From Micromonospora sp. NBC_00421 (lineage in GTDB: Bacteria; Actinomycetota; Actinomycetes; Mycobacteriales; Micromonosporaceae), in contig NZ_CP107929.1 of the NCBI RefSeq assembly GCF_036017915.1, positions 4,158,001 to 4,222,000 on the forward strand: a stretch of DNA of 64,000 bases, read 5' to 3'. The position numbers were made by a program, and so were the translations under genes. This document shows, piece after piece, positions 44,013 through 54,167 of the stretch. How positions within the stretch are numbered: position 1 is the stretch's first letter; the number at the start of each line of letters is the position of its first letter. The notes below the pieces were generated by a model. It ran no database searches and was not told the origin of the DNA. It saw only the letters and a list, made by a program, of their open reading frames with translations.

Positions 44013-45569
44013 TCAGCGGGGACGGTTGTCGCCCTTGCCGAGCTTGTTGAAGTCGATCTTCGGCAGCTTGAAGCCCGGCGGCAGGCCCTGACCCCCGGCC
44101 AGGTCTCCCGGGTCCATCCCCGGGGGAAGCTGCGGCATGCCACCGGGGAACCCGCCCGGCAGCCCGGCCCCCGCACCACCGCGTGGCCGGTTGCCACCCT
44201 TGGTGCCCTTGCGCTTGTTCTTGGGCGACTTGGTGGCCTTGCGGCGACCCCCGCCGGGCAGGCCCATCATGCCGCCCATCTGCTTCATCATCTTCTGTGC
44301 GTCGGCGAAGCGGTTGAGCAGCTGGTTGACGTCCATCACGGTGACCCCGGAGCCACCGGCGATGCGGGCCCGCCGGGATCCGTTGATGATCTTCGGGTTG
44401 GTCCGCTCGGCCGGGGTCATCGACCTGATGATCGCGGTGACCCGGTCGAAGTGCTTGTCGTCCAGCTCGGCGAGCTGGTCCTTCATCTGCCCCATCCCGG
44501 GCATCATGGCCAGCACGTTGGCGATCGGGCCCATCCGCCGCACCGCGATGAGCTGGTCGAGGAAGTCCTCCAGGGTGAACTGCTCACCGCCCATCAGCTT
44601 GGCGGTCATCTTCTCCTTCTGATCGGAGTCGAAGGCCTGCTCGGCCTGCTCGATCAGAGTGAGGACGTCGCCCATGCCGAGGATCCGGCTGGCCATCCGG
44701 TCGGGGTGGAAGACGTCGAAGTCCTCCAGTTTCTCGCCGGTGGAGGCGAAGAGGATCGGCTGGCCGGTGACCTCCCGCACCGACAGTGCGGCGCCACCCC
44801 GGGCGTCACCGTCGAGCTTGGACAGCACCACACCGGTGATGCCGACGCCGTCGCGGAACGCCTCGGCGGTACGGACCGCGTCCTGACCCACCATCGCGTC
44901 GATGACGAAGATGACCTCGTCGGGGTCGACCGCGTCGCGGATGTCGGCGGCCTGCTGCATCATCTCGGCGTCGATGCCGAGCCGGCCGGCGGTGTCGACG
45001 ATGACGATGTCCCGGGCGGCCCGCTTCGCGTGCTCGATCGAGGCGCGGGCGACCTGCACCGGGTCGCCGGTGCCGTTGCCGGGCTCCGGGGCGTACACCT
45101 CGACGCCGGCACGGCCACCGAGCACCTGGAGCTGCCCGACGGCGTTGGGGCGCTGCAGGTCGGCGGCGACCAGCAGCGGCTGGTGCCCCTGGGCCTTGAG
45201 CCAGCGGGCCAGCTTGCCGGCCAGGGTGGTCTTGCCCGAACCCTGGAGACCGGCCAGCATGATCACCGTCGGTGGCTGCTTGGCGAACTGGAGCCGTCGC
45301 CCCTCGCCGCCGAGCACGTTGATCAGCTCGTCGTTGACGATCTTGACGATCTGCTGGGCCGGGTTGAGCGCCTGGGAGACCTCCGCGCTGCGGGCCCGCT
45401 CCTTGACGTTCGCGATGAATCCCTTGACCACCGGCAGCGCGACGTCCGCCTCCAGCAGCGCGAGGCGGATCTCGCGCGCGGTGGCGTCGATGTCGGCGTC
45501 GGTGAGCCGGCCCTTGCCGCGGAGCTTGGTGAAGATTCCGGACAGGCGGTCACTCAAGGTGTCAAACAC
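44013..45569 (-). CDS. ffh: Signal recognition particle protein Ffh
   Basis: 518 residues. The N domain (1-85), G domain with GLQGSGKTTLAGKLA, VDTAGRLG and VLSKLDGDARGG, and a methionine-rich M domain (KMMKQMGGMMGLPG) that binds 4.5S RNA. A Gly/Pro-rich actinobacterial C-terminal tail follows. The GTG at 45569 is chosen because the family begins there (FDTLSDRL); 12 extra upstream codons exist. Its partner ftsY is at 51102. Confidence 0.97.
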   Translation of the reverse strand: MFDTLSDRLSGIFTKLRGKGRLTDADIDATAREIRLALLEADVALPVVKGFIANVKERARSAEVSQALNPAQQIVKIVNDELINVLGGEGRRLQFAKQPPTVIMLAGLQGSGKTTLAGKLARWLKAQGHQPLLVAADLQRPNAVGQLQVLGGRAGVEVYAPEPGNGTGDPVQVARASIEHAKRAARDIVIVDTAGRLGIDAEMMQQAADIRDAVDPDEVIFVIDAMVGQDAVRTAEAFRDGVGITGVVLSKLDGDARGGAALSVREVTGQPILFASTGEKLEDFDVFHPDRMASRILGMGDVLTLIEQAEQAFDSDQKEKMTAKLMGGEQFTLEDFLDQLIAVRRMGPIANVLAMMPGMGQMKDQLAELDDKHFDRVTAIIRSMTPAERTNPKIINGSRRARIAGGSGVTVMDVNQLLNRFADAQKMMKQMGGMMGLPGGGRRKATKSPKNKRKGTKGGNRPRGGAGAGLPGGFPGGMPQLPPGMDPGDLAGGQGLPPGFKLPKIDFNKLGKGDNRPR

Positions 45570-45791
45570 GCGAACATCCCGTTTGTCGTTTTCCGGCGGG
45601 CACAACGCGGCCGGGCAGAAGTCCAGCCACCGCTAGGGTAGCCCGCCACCCGCCACCGCGCTCCGGCCCCGCCCAGCCACCGCGCTCCGGCCCGCCCAGC
45701 CACCGCCCGGACCGCCCTGATCCGTCGACGTCATCAGCTCCACAGCATCCCCACCCATCCACCCGCACCGCCGGCCGCCCCGTCCGCGCAC
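45570..45791. other. ffh-glnD intergenic region
   Basis: 222 bp with a short direct repeat of about 23 bp (CCACCGCGCTCCGGCCC..., 45656 and 45679) plus a partial third copy. No gene was seen. Presumably it holds the ffh promoter. Confidence 0.4.
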
Positions 45792-48116
45792 TCACACGGC
45801 GGCCAGCACCGCCGCTTCCAACCGGGCCCGCTCGGCGTCGTCGGGCCAGCCGCCCACCAGGTAGAAGGCGTCCACCACGTCGCCACCGAGGGTGGAGATC
45901 CGGGCCGCCCGGACCTGCGCCCCGGCCTCGTCCAACGCGCAGGTCACCCGGTAGAGCAGGCCGGCGGCGTCGGCGGCGCGCAACTCCAGCAGCACCGCGT
46001 CGGTGGCCGCCTCCCGGTGCCACACCACCCGGGGAGCGGCCCCCTCGGCCCGCGCGGCGAGGGCCCTCCCCCGCAGCCGCTGGGTCACCGAGACGTCACC
46101 GTTGACCGCGCGCCGCAGGTCGGTGCTGAGCGCGATCGGGTCCGGGGCCAGCCCGTAGCGGGGCTGCACCCGGCACTCCACCAGGGCCCGGCCGTCGACG
46201 GTGGAGGCGTCGGCCGCGAGCACCTCAAGCCGGTGCAGGGCCAGGCAACCGGCCACCGTGGCGAGCAGCCCACGCCGGTCGGCGGCGGCCACCGCCACCA
46301 CCTCCTCGGTCAGGTGTACGGCCGGTAGCGGCCCGGCCACCAGCGCCGGATCCGGAGCCGGTGGCGCGGGCAGCGCGCCGGTGTCCAGTGCGGTGCGTAC
46401 CCGGGAGACCAGTTCGGCGACGAGCCGACCCTTCCAGTCCGACCAGGCCGCCGGGCCGGTGGCGGCGGCGTCGGCCCGGACCAGGGCGTGCAGCAGGTCC
46501 AACGTGGTGGTGTCACCGACCCGCTCGGCCACCCCGGCGATCGTCTTCGGGTCGGACAGGTCGCGCCGGGTGGCCACGTCGGGCAGGAGCAGGTGCAGCC
46601 GCACCAGCGTGCCGATCAGCCCCGCCTCCTCGGCGGGCAGGCCGATCCGGGTCGCCACCGCCTCGGCCAGCGGCGCACCGACGGTCGAGTGGTCGCCGCC
46701 CAGCCCCTTGCCGATGTCGTGCAGGAACGCGCCGATCAGCAGCAGGTCCGGGCGCTCGACGTCGCGGGTGTGCCGGCTCGCCTCGTGGGCCGTCTGCACG
46801 AGGTGCCGGTCGAGGGTGAACCGGTGCACCGGGTTGTGCTGGGGCAGGCTGCGCAGCCGGGTCCACTCGGGCAGCCAACCGTCGATCAGGCCGTACCTGT
46901 CGCAGGTCTCCCAGGCGGGCACCAGGCCGGGGCCGGCACCGAGCAGGGTGACGAACGCGGCCCGGGCGGCCGGTGGCCAGGGCGCGGGCAGCGGCGGGCA
47001 GTACGCGGCCAGCCACTCGCAGGTGGCGCGGGCGATCGGCAGCCGGGTGCTGGCCGCCGCGGCGGCGATCCGCAGCGACAGGCTCGGGTCGGGGCGGGCC
47101 CCGATGGCGGTCCGGGCGAGCACCAGTTCCCCGTCGTGTTCGACCACGTCCCGGGCCACCGGCCGGCGCAGCGGCCGGCCGTCGGCACCCCGGCGGCGGC
47201 CGGAGCGGAGGCGGTCGGCGGCCCGCCAGGCGTCGTCGAGGGCGTGGCTGACGGTGCGTGCGTCACCGGCCACCCGACGCAGCAGGGCGTCGCCGTCGCC
47301 GGACTCCGCCCGTGCCCCGGCGTCGGTGGCCTCGGACGCCGGCTGGCGCAGGCCGAGCAGCGCGGCGACCCCGGCGCGTTCCTGGGCGACCAGCCGGTCG
47401 ACCCGGCGGCCCACCTGCTGGTGCAGGGCGTCGCGGGTGTCCAGCAGCCGCAGGTGGGCGGCGCGGACGGCGGGACGCAGCGCGTCGGTGATCCCGGCGG
47501 TGGCGATGGCCCGCAGGATGCCCACGTCACGCAGCCCGCCAGCGGCCTCCTTGAGGTCGCCTTCGAGCAGGAAGGCCAGCTCGCCGTGGGTACGCCAGCG
47601 CACCTCGGTGATCTCCCGCAGGGCGGGCAGCTGACGGACGGCGGTCCGCCGCCAGTGGTCGGTGGCGGTGCGGACGAGGGTGTCGGCGAGGCTGGGGTCG
47701 CCGGCGACGAACCGGGCGTCGAGCAGGGCGAGGGCGACCTTGACGTCGTCCTGGGCCACCGACAACGCCTCGGCGAGGGTACGCACGGAGTGGTCCAGGC
47801 GGACCCCGGCGTCCCAGATCGGATACCACAGCGAGGCGGCCAACTCGTCCACCCCGGCCACCCCGGCGTGCAGCAGCACGAGGTCGAGGTCGCCGTACGG
47901 GGCGCACTGCCGACGGCCGAGGCCACCGACGGCGACCAGCGCGATGCCCTCCCGCCCCGGCAGCAACCCCCGCAGCCACGTGTCGAACGCCCCCGCCCGG
48001 GTCACCCGGGCCGGTTCCCCGATCCCCCCGGGCACCCGGACGACCCCGTCGACCAAGAGGTTTGCGTCCCCGTCGCCGGTGTCGCCCGACGCATTCCTCT
48101 TGATCGACGAGGTCAT
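45792..48116 (-). CDS. glnD: Bifunctional PII uridylyl/adenylyl-transferase GlnD
   Basis: 774 residues. Order: nucleotidyltransferase domain (about 45-180, GGLGRRQCAPYGDLDLVLLH), helical region, HD domain (about 460-560, FLHDIGKGLGGDHS) and two C-terminal ACT domains that bind glutamine. In actinobacteria it modifies and demodifies GlnK. The ATG at 48116 is 13 nt after the glnK stop. Third gene of an amtB-glnK-glnD operon. Confidence 0.96.
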   Translation of the reverse strand: MTSSIKRNASGDTGDGDANLLVDGVVRVPGGIGEPARVTRAGAFDTWLRGLLPGREGIALVAVGGLGRRQCAPYGDLDLVLLHAGVAGVDELAASLWYPIWDAGVRLDHSVRTLAEALSVAQDDVKVALALLDARFVAGDPSLADTLVRTATDHWRRTAVRQLPALREITEVRWRTHGELAFLLEGDLKEAAGGLRDVGILRAIATAGITDALRPAVRAAHLRLLDTRDALHQQVGRRVDRLVAQERAGVAALLGLRQPASEATDAGARAESGDGDALLRRVAGDARTVSHALDDAWRAADRLRSGRRRGADGRPLRRPVARDVVEHDGELVLARTAIGARPDPSLSLRIAAAAASTRLPIARATCEWLAAYCPPLPAPWPPAARAAFVTLLGAGPGLVPAWETCDRYGLIDGWLPEWTRLRSLPQHNPVHRFTLDRHLVQTAHEASRHTRDVERPDLLLIGAFLHDIGKGLGGDHSTVGAPLAEAVATRIGLPAEEAGLIGTLVRLHLLLPDVATRRDLSDPKTIAGVAERVGDTTTLDLLHALVRADAAATGPAAWSDWKGRLVAELVSRVRTALDTGALPAPPAPDPALVAGPLPAVHLTEEVVAVAAADRRGLLATVAGCLALHRLEVLAADASTVDGRALVECRVQPRYGLAPDPIALSTDLRRAVNGDVSVTQRLRGRALAARAEGAAPRVVWHREAATDAVLLELRAADAAGLLYRVTCALDEAGAQVRAARISTLGGDVVDAFYLVGGWPDDAERARLEAAVLAAV

Positions 48117-48129
48117 CTGGTGGGTCCTC

Positions 48130-48492
<363 letters not shown>

Positions 48493-49905
48493 TTAACCGG
48501 CGACCTTCTCGTCCACCGGCGCGGTGGCCGGCTCGGGGGCCTCCGGGGAGGCCGACTTCGCGCCGCCCGGGGTGATCCCGGCCATCGCGAACGCCCCACC
48601 ACCGGCACCGCCGGTGCTCGGGGAGAGGTCGTAACCGCTCTCCGCGTGCTCGCTGATGTCGATGCCCTCGACCTCGTCGTCGGCCTTGACCCGGAAACCG
48701 AGGGTCTTGTCGATGACGAAGGCGAGCACCCAGGCGACACCGAACGACCAGACGGTCACGATCAGGCCGGCGAGGGCCTGGCGGCCGAACTGGGTCACGC
48801 CGCCGCCGTAGAACAGGCCGTCGGAGGCGCCGACCACGTCGCTGATCGCGGCGTTGACCGAGTTGGTGGCGAACAGGCCGAGCCAGAGCGACCCGATCCA
48901 ACCGCCGACGAAGTGCACGCCGACCACGTCGAGCGAGTCGTCGTAGCCGAGCTTGTACTTCAGGCTGATGGCCAGCGCGCAGACCACACCGGCGACGATG
49001 CCGAGCAGGACTGCCGCCCAGGGGGCGATGAAGCCACAGGCCGGGGTGATGGCGACCAGACCCGCGACGGCACCGGACGAGGCACCGACCATGGTCGGCT
49101 TCTTGTCCTTGATCCACTCCACCGCGATCCAGCCGAGCACCGCCGCGGCGGTGGCGAGCTGGGTGTTGATGAAGGCCAACCCGGCGACCGAGTCGACGGT
49201 CAGCTCCGACCCGGCGTTGAAGCCGAACCAGCCGAACCAGAGCAGACCGGCACCGAGCGCGACAAGCGGGATGTTGTGCGGCTTCATACCCTCACGGGGC
49301 CAGCCCAGCCGCTTGCCGAGCACCAGGGCGACGGCGAGGGCCGCCGCACCGGCGTTGATGTGCACCGCGGTGCCACCGGCGAAGTCCAACGCGTGGATCT
49401 TGGCGCCGATGATGCCGCCGCCCCACACCCAGTGGGCGACCGGGAAGTAGACCAGGGTGGCCCAGCCGAAGGCGAACAGCAGCCAGCCGCCGAACTTGGC
49501 CCGGTCGGAGATCGCCCCGCTGATCAGCGCGACGGTGATCACCGCGAAGACCATCTGGAACGCCATGAACACGTACAGCGGTACGCCGATGCCGCTGGGG
49601 TTCTCCGCCGTGGCACCCCACAGGTCGGTCTCGGCGAGGAAGGTCTTGGTGCCGAGGTACGCACCGGGGTCGCCCCAGAAACCGTTGACGTCGGTCCCGA
49701 AGGCAATGCTGAAACCGTAGAACCACCACAGAACAGAGATGAGCCCGATGGCGGAGAAGCTCATCATCATCATGTTGAGCACGCCCTTGGCCCGGTTGAG
49801 GCCGCCGTAGAACAGCGCCAGTCCCGGGGTCATGAGCAGCACGAGAGCGGTCGAAACCAGCAGCCAAACGGTGTTGCCGCCGTCGATCGTCGGTGCTTCA
49901 GGCAC
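48493..49905 (-). CDS. amtB: Ammonium transporter
   Basis: 470 residues with 11 predicted membrane helices, starting in the periplasm. Family motifs: MTPGLALFYGGLNRAKGVLN, WVWGGGIIGAKIHALDFAGGTAVHI (in parts) and GYDDSLDVVGVHFVGGW, including the twin-His pore. The C-terminal about 60 residues are cytoplasmic. It is preceded by a GlnR-like operator array (49996-50055). Confidence 0.97.
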   Translation of the reverse strand: MPEAPTIDGGNTVWLLVSTALVLLMTPGLALFYGGLNRAKGVLNMMMMSFSAIGLISVLWWFYGFSIAFGTDVNGFWGDPGAYLGTKTFLAETDLWGATAENPSGIGVPLYVFMAFQMVFAVITVALISGAISDRAKFGGWLLFAFGWATLVYFPVAHWVWGGGIIGAKIHALDFAGGTAVHINAGAAALAVALVLGKRLGWPREGMKPHNIPLVALGAGLLWFGWFGFNAGSELTVDSVAGLAFINTQLATAAAVLGWIAVEWIKDKKPTMVGASSGAVAGLVAITPACGFIAPWAAVLLGIVAGVVCALAISLKYKLGYDDSLDVVGVHFVGGWIGSLWLGLFATNSVNAAISDVVGASDGLFYGGGVTQFGRQALAGLIVTVWSFGVAWVLAFVIDKTLGFRVKADDEVEGIDISEHAESGYDLSPSTGGAGGGAFAMAGITPGGAKSASPEAPEPATAPVDEKVAG

Positions 49906-49995
49906 GCTGGCCTCCTAAAGGTGAAGTTCCCTCCTTCGCGGCTTCCGGGGCAGCGTCGCCCGTACGCCGGTTGGCCGAGAGCTTGGTGGGCCGCT

Positions 49996-50055
49996 GTTTC
50001 CTGCACCGACCCCCCTCGATTTCCGACACGTGACGGGTTGTTTCCGGCGTGTGAA
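49996..50055 (-). promoter_or_regulatory. GlnR-like operator array upstream of amtB
   Basis: Reading the minus strand: TTCAC-N6-GAAAC, N5, GTCAC-N6-GAAAT, N7, GGTCG-N6-GAAAC, i.e. three tandem a/b half-box pairs matching the GlnR consensus gTnAc-N6-GaAAc (Streptomyces knowledge). It lies 90-150 bp before the amtB start, where activation by GlnR under nitrogen limitation is expected. The third pair is weaker and the intervals vary by 1 nt. Confidence 0.65.
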
Positions 50056-50082
50056 GAACCTCGATCATGAGAATCGGAAAAC

Positions 50083-50120
50083 GAAAGAGTGGCCGTTCGG
50101 TACCGAACGGCCACTCTTTC
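50083..50120 (-). terminator. Perfect 38-bp palindrome, probable terminator
   Basis: A 19-bp perfect stem (left half starts GAAAGAGTGGCC, centre GGTACC) with no mismatches, followed on the minus strand by GTTTTCC. It ends the transcript of the phosphotransferase-like gene (50231-51094) just upstream of the GlnR box. The absence of a loop also makes it a cruciform candidate. Confidence 0.7.
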
Positions 50121-50230
50121 CCCGATGGCGACTGCTCGGAGGGGTGCTCCGGGTGGTCGGCGCGCGGGGCTACCGGGCCCGGCTCGCGCGGGGTGTGCAG
50201 GGCTCCTCGCGCGCAGGAGGGGGGTTGAGC

Positions 50231-51094
50231 TCAGCGCAGGGCGTGTTCCAGGGCGTGCCGCTCGTAGTCGAGCAGCCGCAGATCGCGCATCGGGCGACGG
50301 AGGTGACCCTTGTGCACGATCCGGACGAACGCCGGCTCGCCCGCGGCGGCCATCCGGCGGATGCCCTCCACGTGGTCGACGACCCGCTTGCGGATGGTCC
50401 GGATCAGCCGGTGCCGGTCCCGGGGGATCAACCCGTACGCGTCGGCGAAGAGCCGCAGCCGGCGCGGCCGGTCCGGGTTCTTCCAGCCGAGCGTGATCGA
50501 GTCCCGGTCGGCGAAGATCGGCACCCAGGTCCAGGCCGCGTACGCCACGTCGTAGATCCGGGCGCCGGGCGAGGCGAGGTCGAAGTCGATCAGGCCGAGG
50601 GTGCCGTCAGGCCGCCAGATCACGTTGTGCGGGGCGGCGTCGTGGTGGCAGATCACCTCGGTGTCCGGCGGCGGCGGCCCGAACGAGCGCCACACCGCGC
50701 CGGGCGGCGGGGCGAACCCGTACTGGGCGTCGTGGAACATCCGCAGCATGGTGGCCACCGTCACCAGCGCCTCGTCGGTGACCCAGTGCGGGGCCAGCGG
50801 ATATTCCCCGCACTCCCCTTCGAGGTAGGACAGGACCTCCCGGTTGCGCTCGTCCATGCCCAGCGCCCGGGGTGCGCCGGTGAACCCGACGTACTCCAGG
50901 TGGCGCAGCAGGGCGTGTACCGAGGGCGTCCACGGGCCGGCGTTACGCCGGACGGTGTCGCCGACCCGGACCACTGTGCTCACGTTCCCGCCGTGCAGCG
51001 GGATCTCCTGCGAGGTCACGTACGGTCTCCCCAGGCCCGGTGCCGCATGGCGGGGGTCACGCCACCCGGCGTACGCGCGATCGTCGTTGCTCAC
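50231..51094 (-). CDS. Phosphotransferase (aminoglycoside-kinase-like fold)
   Basis: 287 residues. APH/choline-kinase motifs: VICHHDAAPHNVIW (catalytic-loop HxDxxxxN) and LIDFDLASPG (DFD). The family phosphorylates aminoglycosides, choline or homoserine-type substrates; resistance is not implied. It begins 7 nt downstream of ftsY on the same strand (GTG start), so it is likely in the ftsY operon. Confidence 0.88.
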   Translation of the reverse strand: MSNDDRAYAGWRDPRHAAPGLGRPYVTSQEIPLHGGNVSTVVRVGDTVRRNAGPWTPSVHALLRHLEYVGFTGAPRALGMDERNREVLSYLEGECGEYPLAPHWVTDEALVTVATMLRMFHDAQYGFAPPPGAVWRSFGPPPPDTEVICHHDAAPHNVIWRPDGTLGLIDFDLASPGARIYDVAYAAWTWVPIFADRDSITLGWKNPDRPRRLRLFADAYGLIPRDRHRLIRTIRKRVVDHVEGIRRMAAAGEPAFVRIVHKGHLRRPMRDLRLLDYERHALEHALR

Positions 51095-51101
51095 CGCGAG
51101 G

Positions 51102-52283
51102 TTACGCGTCCCGGGAGAGCGGCTCGGTGCCGAGCAGCGCGTCGACGAACTGCGCCGGGTCGAACGGGGCCAGGTCGTCCGCGCCCTCGCCGAGGCCGAC
51201 CAGCTTGACCGGGATACCGAGCTTGCGCTGTACGGCGATCACGATGCCGCCCTTGGCCGTCCCGTCGAGTTTGGTCAGCACCACGCCCGTCACGTTGACC
51301 ACCTCGGTGAAGACCCGGGCCTGTTCCAGCCCGTTCTGCCCGGTGGTGGCGTCCAGGATCAGCAGGGTCTCGTCGATCGGGCCGTGCTTCTCCACCACCC
51401 GCTTGACCTTGCCCAGCTCGTCCATCAGGCCGATCTTGTTCTGCAGGCGGCCGGCGGTGTCGATGAGCACGGTGTCGGTGCCGGCGTCGATGCCCCGGCG
51501 GACCGCGTCGAAGGCCACGCTGGCCGGGTCGGCGCCCTCCGCGCCCCGGACCGTCTCGGCGCCCACCCGGCCGCCCCAGGTCTCCAGCTGGTCGGCGGCG
51601 GCGGCCCGGAAGGTGTCGGCCGCGCCGAGGGTGACCGAGCGCCCGTCGGCGACCAGCACCCGGGCGATCTTGCCGCAGGTGGTGGTCTTGCCGGCCCCGT
51701 TGACCCCGACCACCAGCAGTACCGCCGGCAGGCCGTCGCGGCCGGTGGTGCGCAGCGACCGGTCCAGGCCCGGATCGAGGGCGTTGACCAGCTCGGCGGC
51801 GAGCAGATCGCGCAGCTCACCGGCGGAGCGGGTGCCGAGCACCCGGGTCCGCTCGCGGAGCCGGTCGACGATGTCCCGGGTGGCGTCGATGCCGACGTCG
51901 GCGGTGATCAGGCTGTCCTCGATCTCCTCCCAGGCGTCCTCGTCCAGGTGGTCCCGGGCGAGCAGGCCGAGCAGGCCCTTGCCGAAGGCGTTCTGCGAGC
52001 GGGCCAGCCGGGACCGCAGCCGGACCAGCCGGCCGGCGGTCGGCTCGGGGACCTCCAGCGGCGGGGCCTCGACCATCGGCGGCTCGACCAGGACACCGGT
52101 GGACAGGTCGGACTCCGCCGCCTCGACGGGCGGCCCGGCCAGCTCCTCCTCGGCCCGGGTGTCGACCTCGGTCTGCGGCAGCGGGGGTTCGGCCCGCCGG
52201 CGCAGCCGGGGCACCACCAGGCCGAGGCCGCCGAGGATCAGCACACCGAGCAGGGCCAGTGCGACGAGGAGGTAGTCCGTCAT
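51102..52283 (-). CDS. ftsY: Signal recognition particle receptor FtsY
   Basis: 393 residues. An N-terminal membrane helix (about 1-20), an acidic/Pro-rich linker (to about 95), then the NG domain with GVNGAGKTTTCGKIA, LIDTAGRLQNK and LTKLDGTAKGG. It receives SRP-ribosome complexes at the membrane with Ffh. Confidence 0.97.
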   Translation of the reverse strand: MTDYLLVALALLGVLILGGLGLVVPRLRRRAEPPLPQTEVDTRAEEELAGPPVEAAESDLSTGVLVEPPMVEAPPLEVPEPTAGRLVRLRSRLARSQNAFGKGLLGLLARDHLDEDAWEEIEDSLITADVGIDATRDIVDRLRERTRVLGTRSAGELRDLLAAELVNALDPGLDRSLRTTGRDGLPAVLLVVGVNGAGKTTTCGKIARVLVADGRSVTLGAADTFRAAAADQLETWGGRVGAETVRGAEGADPASVAFDAVRRGIDAGTDTVLIDTAGRLQNKIGLMDELGKVKRVVEKHGPIDETLLILDATTGQNGLEQARVFTEVVNVTGVVLTKLDGTAKGGIVIAVQRKLGIPVKLVGLGEGADDLAPFDPAQFVDALLGTEPLSRDA

Positions 52284-52430
52284 GCCGAAATCCTGTCAGA
52301 TGCCGGCGACGGCGTCCCACTCACCGCCTCCGGACCCGAGCGAGCTGCGGGTACGCTCGCCGCTGCCGGGGGTGACCCACCCGCCCACGGGTAGAAAAGA
52401 TGAATCGTCTTCTCCTCGGAGGTGCCACCC

Positions 52431-54143
52431 ATGCCCGAGCCGCGTCTGCTCATCGGCCCGTTGCTGCGCCGGGTCGTCGGCACCCGGGCAACGGTGTGGG
52501 TGGAGACGAGCGGGCCCGCGGTGGTCACCGTCCGCACGGCCGACGGCGCCTCCGGCTCCGCGCCGACCTTCTCCGCGTACGAGCACCACTACGCGTTGGT
52601 GGTGGTGGAGGGGCTCACCCCGGACCATGCCACCAGCTACGAGGTGCTTGTCGACGACGAGCTGGTCTGGCCGGTGGCCCGGGACGGCTTCCCGCCCAGC
52701 GTGATCCGGACCAGGGCGGCCGACGACCGGGACCAGCCGGTCAGCCTGATCTTCGGGTCGTGCCGGGAGACCACCCAGCACAACACCGCCCGCCGGCTGC
52801 CCCCGGACGCGCTGGACGCGTACGCCCGGCGGCTGATGGCCGCGCCCGACCCGGACGACCTGCCCGACCTGCTGGTGCTCCTCGGTGACCAGGTCTACGC
52901 CGACGTCACGTCGCCCACGGTCAAGCGCCTGCTCAAGCGGCGTCGGCGGCGGCCGCAGGACGCCCCGGCCGACCAGGTGGTGAGCTTCGACGAGTACACC
53001 AAGCTCTATCTGGAGTCGTGGCGCGACCCGGAGATCCGCTGGCTGCTCTCCACCGTGCCGAACGTGATGATCTTCGACGACCACGAGGTGATCGACGACT
53101 GGAACACCTCCCGGTCGTGGCGGGCCGACATGCGCGCTCAGGCCTGGTGGGCCGAGCGGATCCGCAGCGGCCTCGCCTCCTACTGGGTCTACCAGCACCT
53201 GGGCAACCTGGCCCCGGACGAGATCGCCGCCGACCCGATCTACGCCAAGGTGGTCGCCGCCGGGGACGCCACCGACGTGCTGCGGGAGTTCGGTGAGCGG
53301 GTCGACAGGGAGGCCGACGAGGCGCACGACACCGAGCGCTGGCGGGCCGTGCAGTACCAGTGGAGCTACGCGCTGGACCTGGGCCGGACCCGGCTGGTCA
53401 TGCTGGACAACAGGTGCAGCCGGGTACTCGAACCGGGCAGCCGGGCGATGCTGCCCGCCGGCGAGTGGTCCTGGTTCCTCGACCGGGCCCACGGCGTCTA
53501 CGACCACCTGGTGATCGGGGCGTCGCTGCCCTGGCTGCTGCCGCCTGGCATCCACCACGTGGAGGCGTGGAACGAGAAGCTGGCCGACTCCGGCCGACCG
53601 TGGGTGGCCGGGCTCGCCGAGAAGCTGCGCCGCGCCCTCGACCTGGAGCACTGGGCCGCGTTCCGCCGCTCGTTCGACGCCCTCGGCGCGCTCTTCGCCC
53701 GGTTGGGCAGCGGCGGACCGAGCACCCCCGGGGACCGGGTCGGCGCCGGGCCCGCCTACCCGGCGCCGGCGTCGATCAGCGTGCTCTCCGGCGACGTGCA
53801 CCACTCGTACGTGGCCCGGGCCCGGTTCGACGACCCGGCGGTACGTACCCCGGTGCACCAGCTCACCTGCTCGCCGATCCACAACCAGGTGCCGGCGGCG
53901 ATGCGTCCGCTGATGAAGCTGGGCTGGAGTTCCGGGCCGGCGGCGGCCACCCGGGCGCTGGCCCGGTCCGCCGGGGTACGCCGTCCGACGGTGCGTTGGA
54001 AGAAGCTGGCCGGCCCGTACTTCGGCAACGCGGTGAGCACGCTGCGTCACACCGGGCGGGACGCCGAGGTGCTGATCGAGGGCACCACAAGCGACGGGCA
54101 CCTGCGGGAAGTTGCCAGACAGCAACTTTCCTCGGCGAAGTGA
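52431..54143 (+). CDS. Alkaline phosphatase D-like metallophosphoesterase
   Basis: 570 residues. A PhoD-type N-terminal beta domain followed by a metallophosphatase core with VLLGDQVYAD, MIFDDHEVIDDWN and the late LSGDVHHSYV. No signal peptide or Tat motif is visible, so it is probably cytoplasmic, unlike typical PhoD. The ATG at 52431 has GGAGG 8 nt upstream. The substrate is unknown. Confidence 0.9.
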   Translation: MPEPRLLIGPLLRRVVGTRATVWVETSGPAVVTVRTADGASGSAPTFSAYEHHYALVVVEGLTPDHATSYEVLVDDELVWPVARDGFPPSVIRTRAADDRDQPVSLIFGSCRETTQHNTARRLPPDALDAYARRLMAAPDPDDLPDLLVLLGDQVYADVTSPTVKRLLKRRRRRPQDAPADQVVSFDEYTKLYLESWRDPEIRWLLSTVPNVMIFDDHEVIDDWNTSRSWRADMRAQAWWAERIRSGLASYWVYQHLGNLAPDEIAADPIYAKVVAAGDATDVLREFGERVDREADEAHDTERWRAVQYQWSYALDLGRTRLVMLDNRCSRVLEPGSRAMLPAGEWSWFLDRAHGVYDHLVIGASLPWLLPPGIHHVEAWNEKLADSGRPWVAGLAEKLRRALDLEHWAAFRRSFDALGALFARLGSGGPSTPGDRVGAGPAYPAPASISVLSGDVHHSYVARARFDDPAVRTPVHQLTCSPIHNQVPAAMRPLMKLGWSSGPAAATRALARSAGVRRPTVRWKKLAGPYFGNAVSTLRHTGRDAEVLIEGTTSDGHLREVARQQLSSAK

Positions 54144-54167
54144 CGAACGGCACGTAACCTTTGCCCC

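Noticed and set aside
42120..45641. Plus-strand open frame of over 1,100 codons antisense to ffh and the amidohydrolase
   Set aside because: Translates to Gly/Arg/Val-rich shadow sequence with no domain; the opposite strand encodes clear Ffh. High GC commonly gives long antisense frames.
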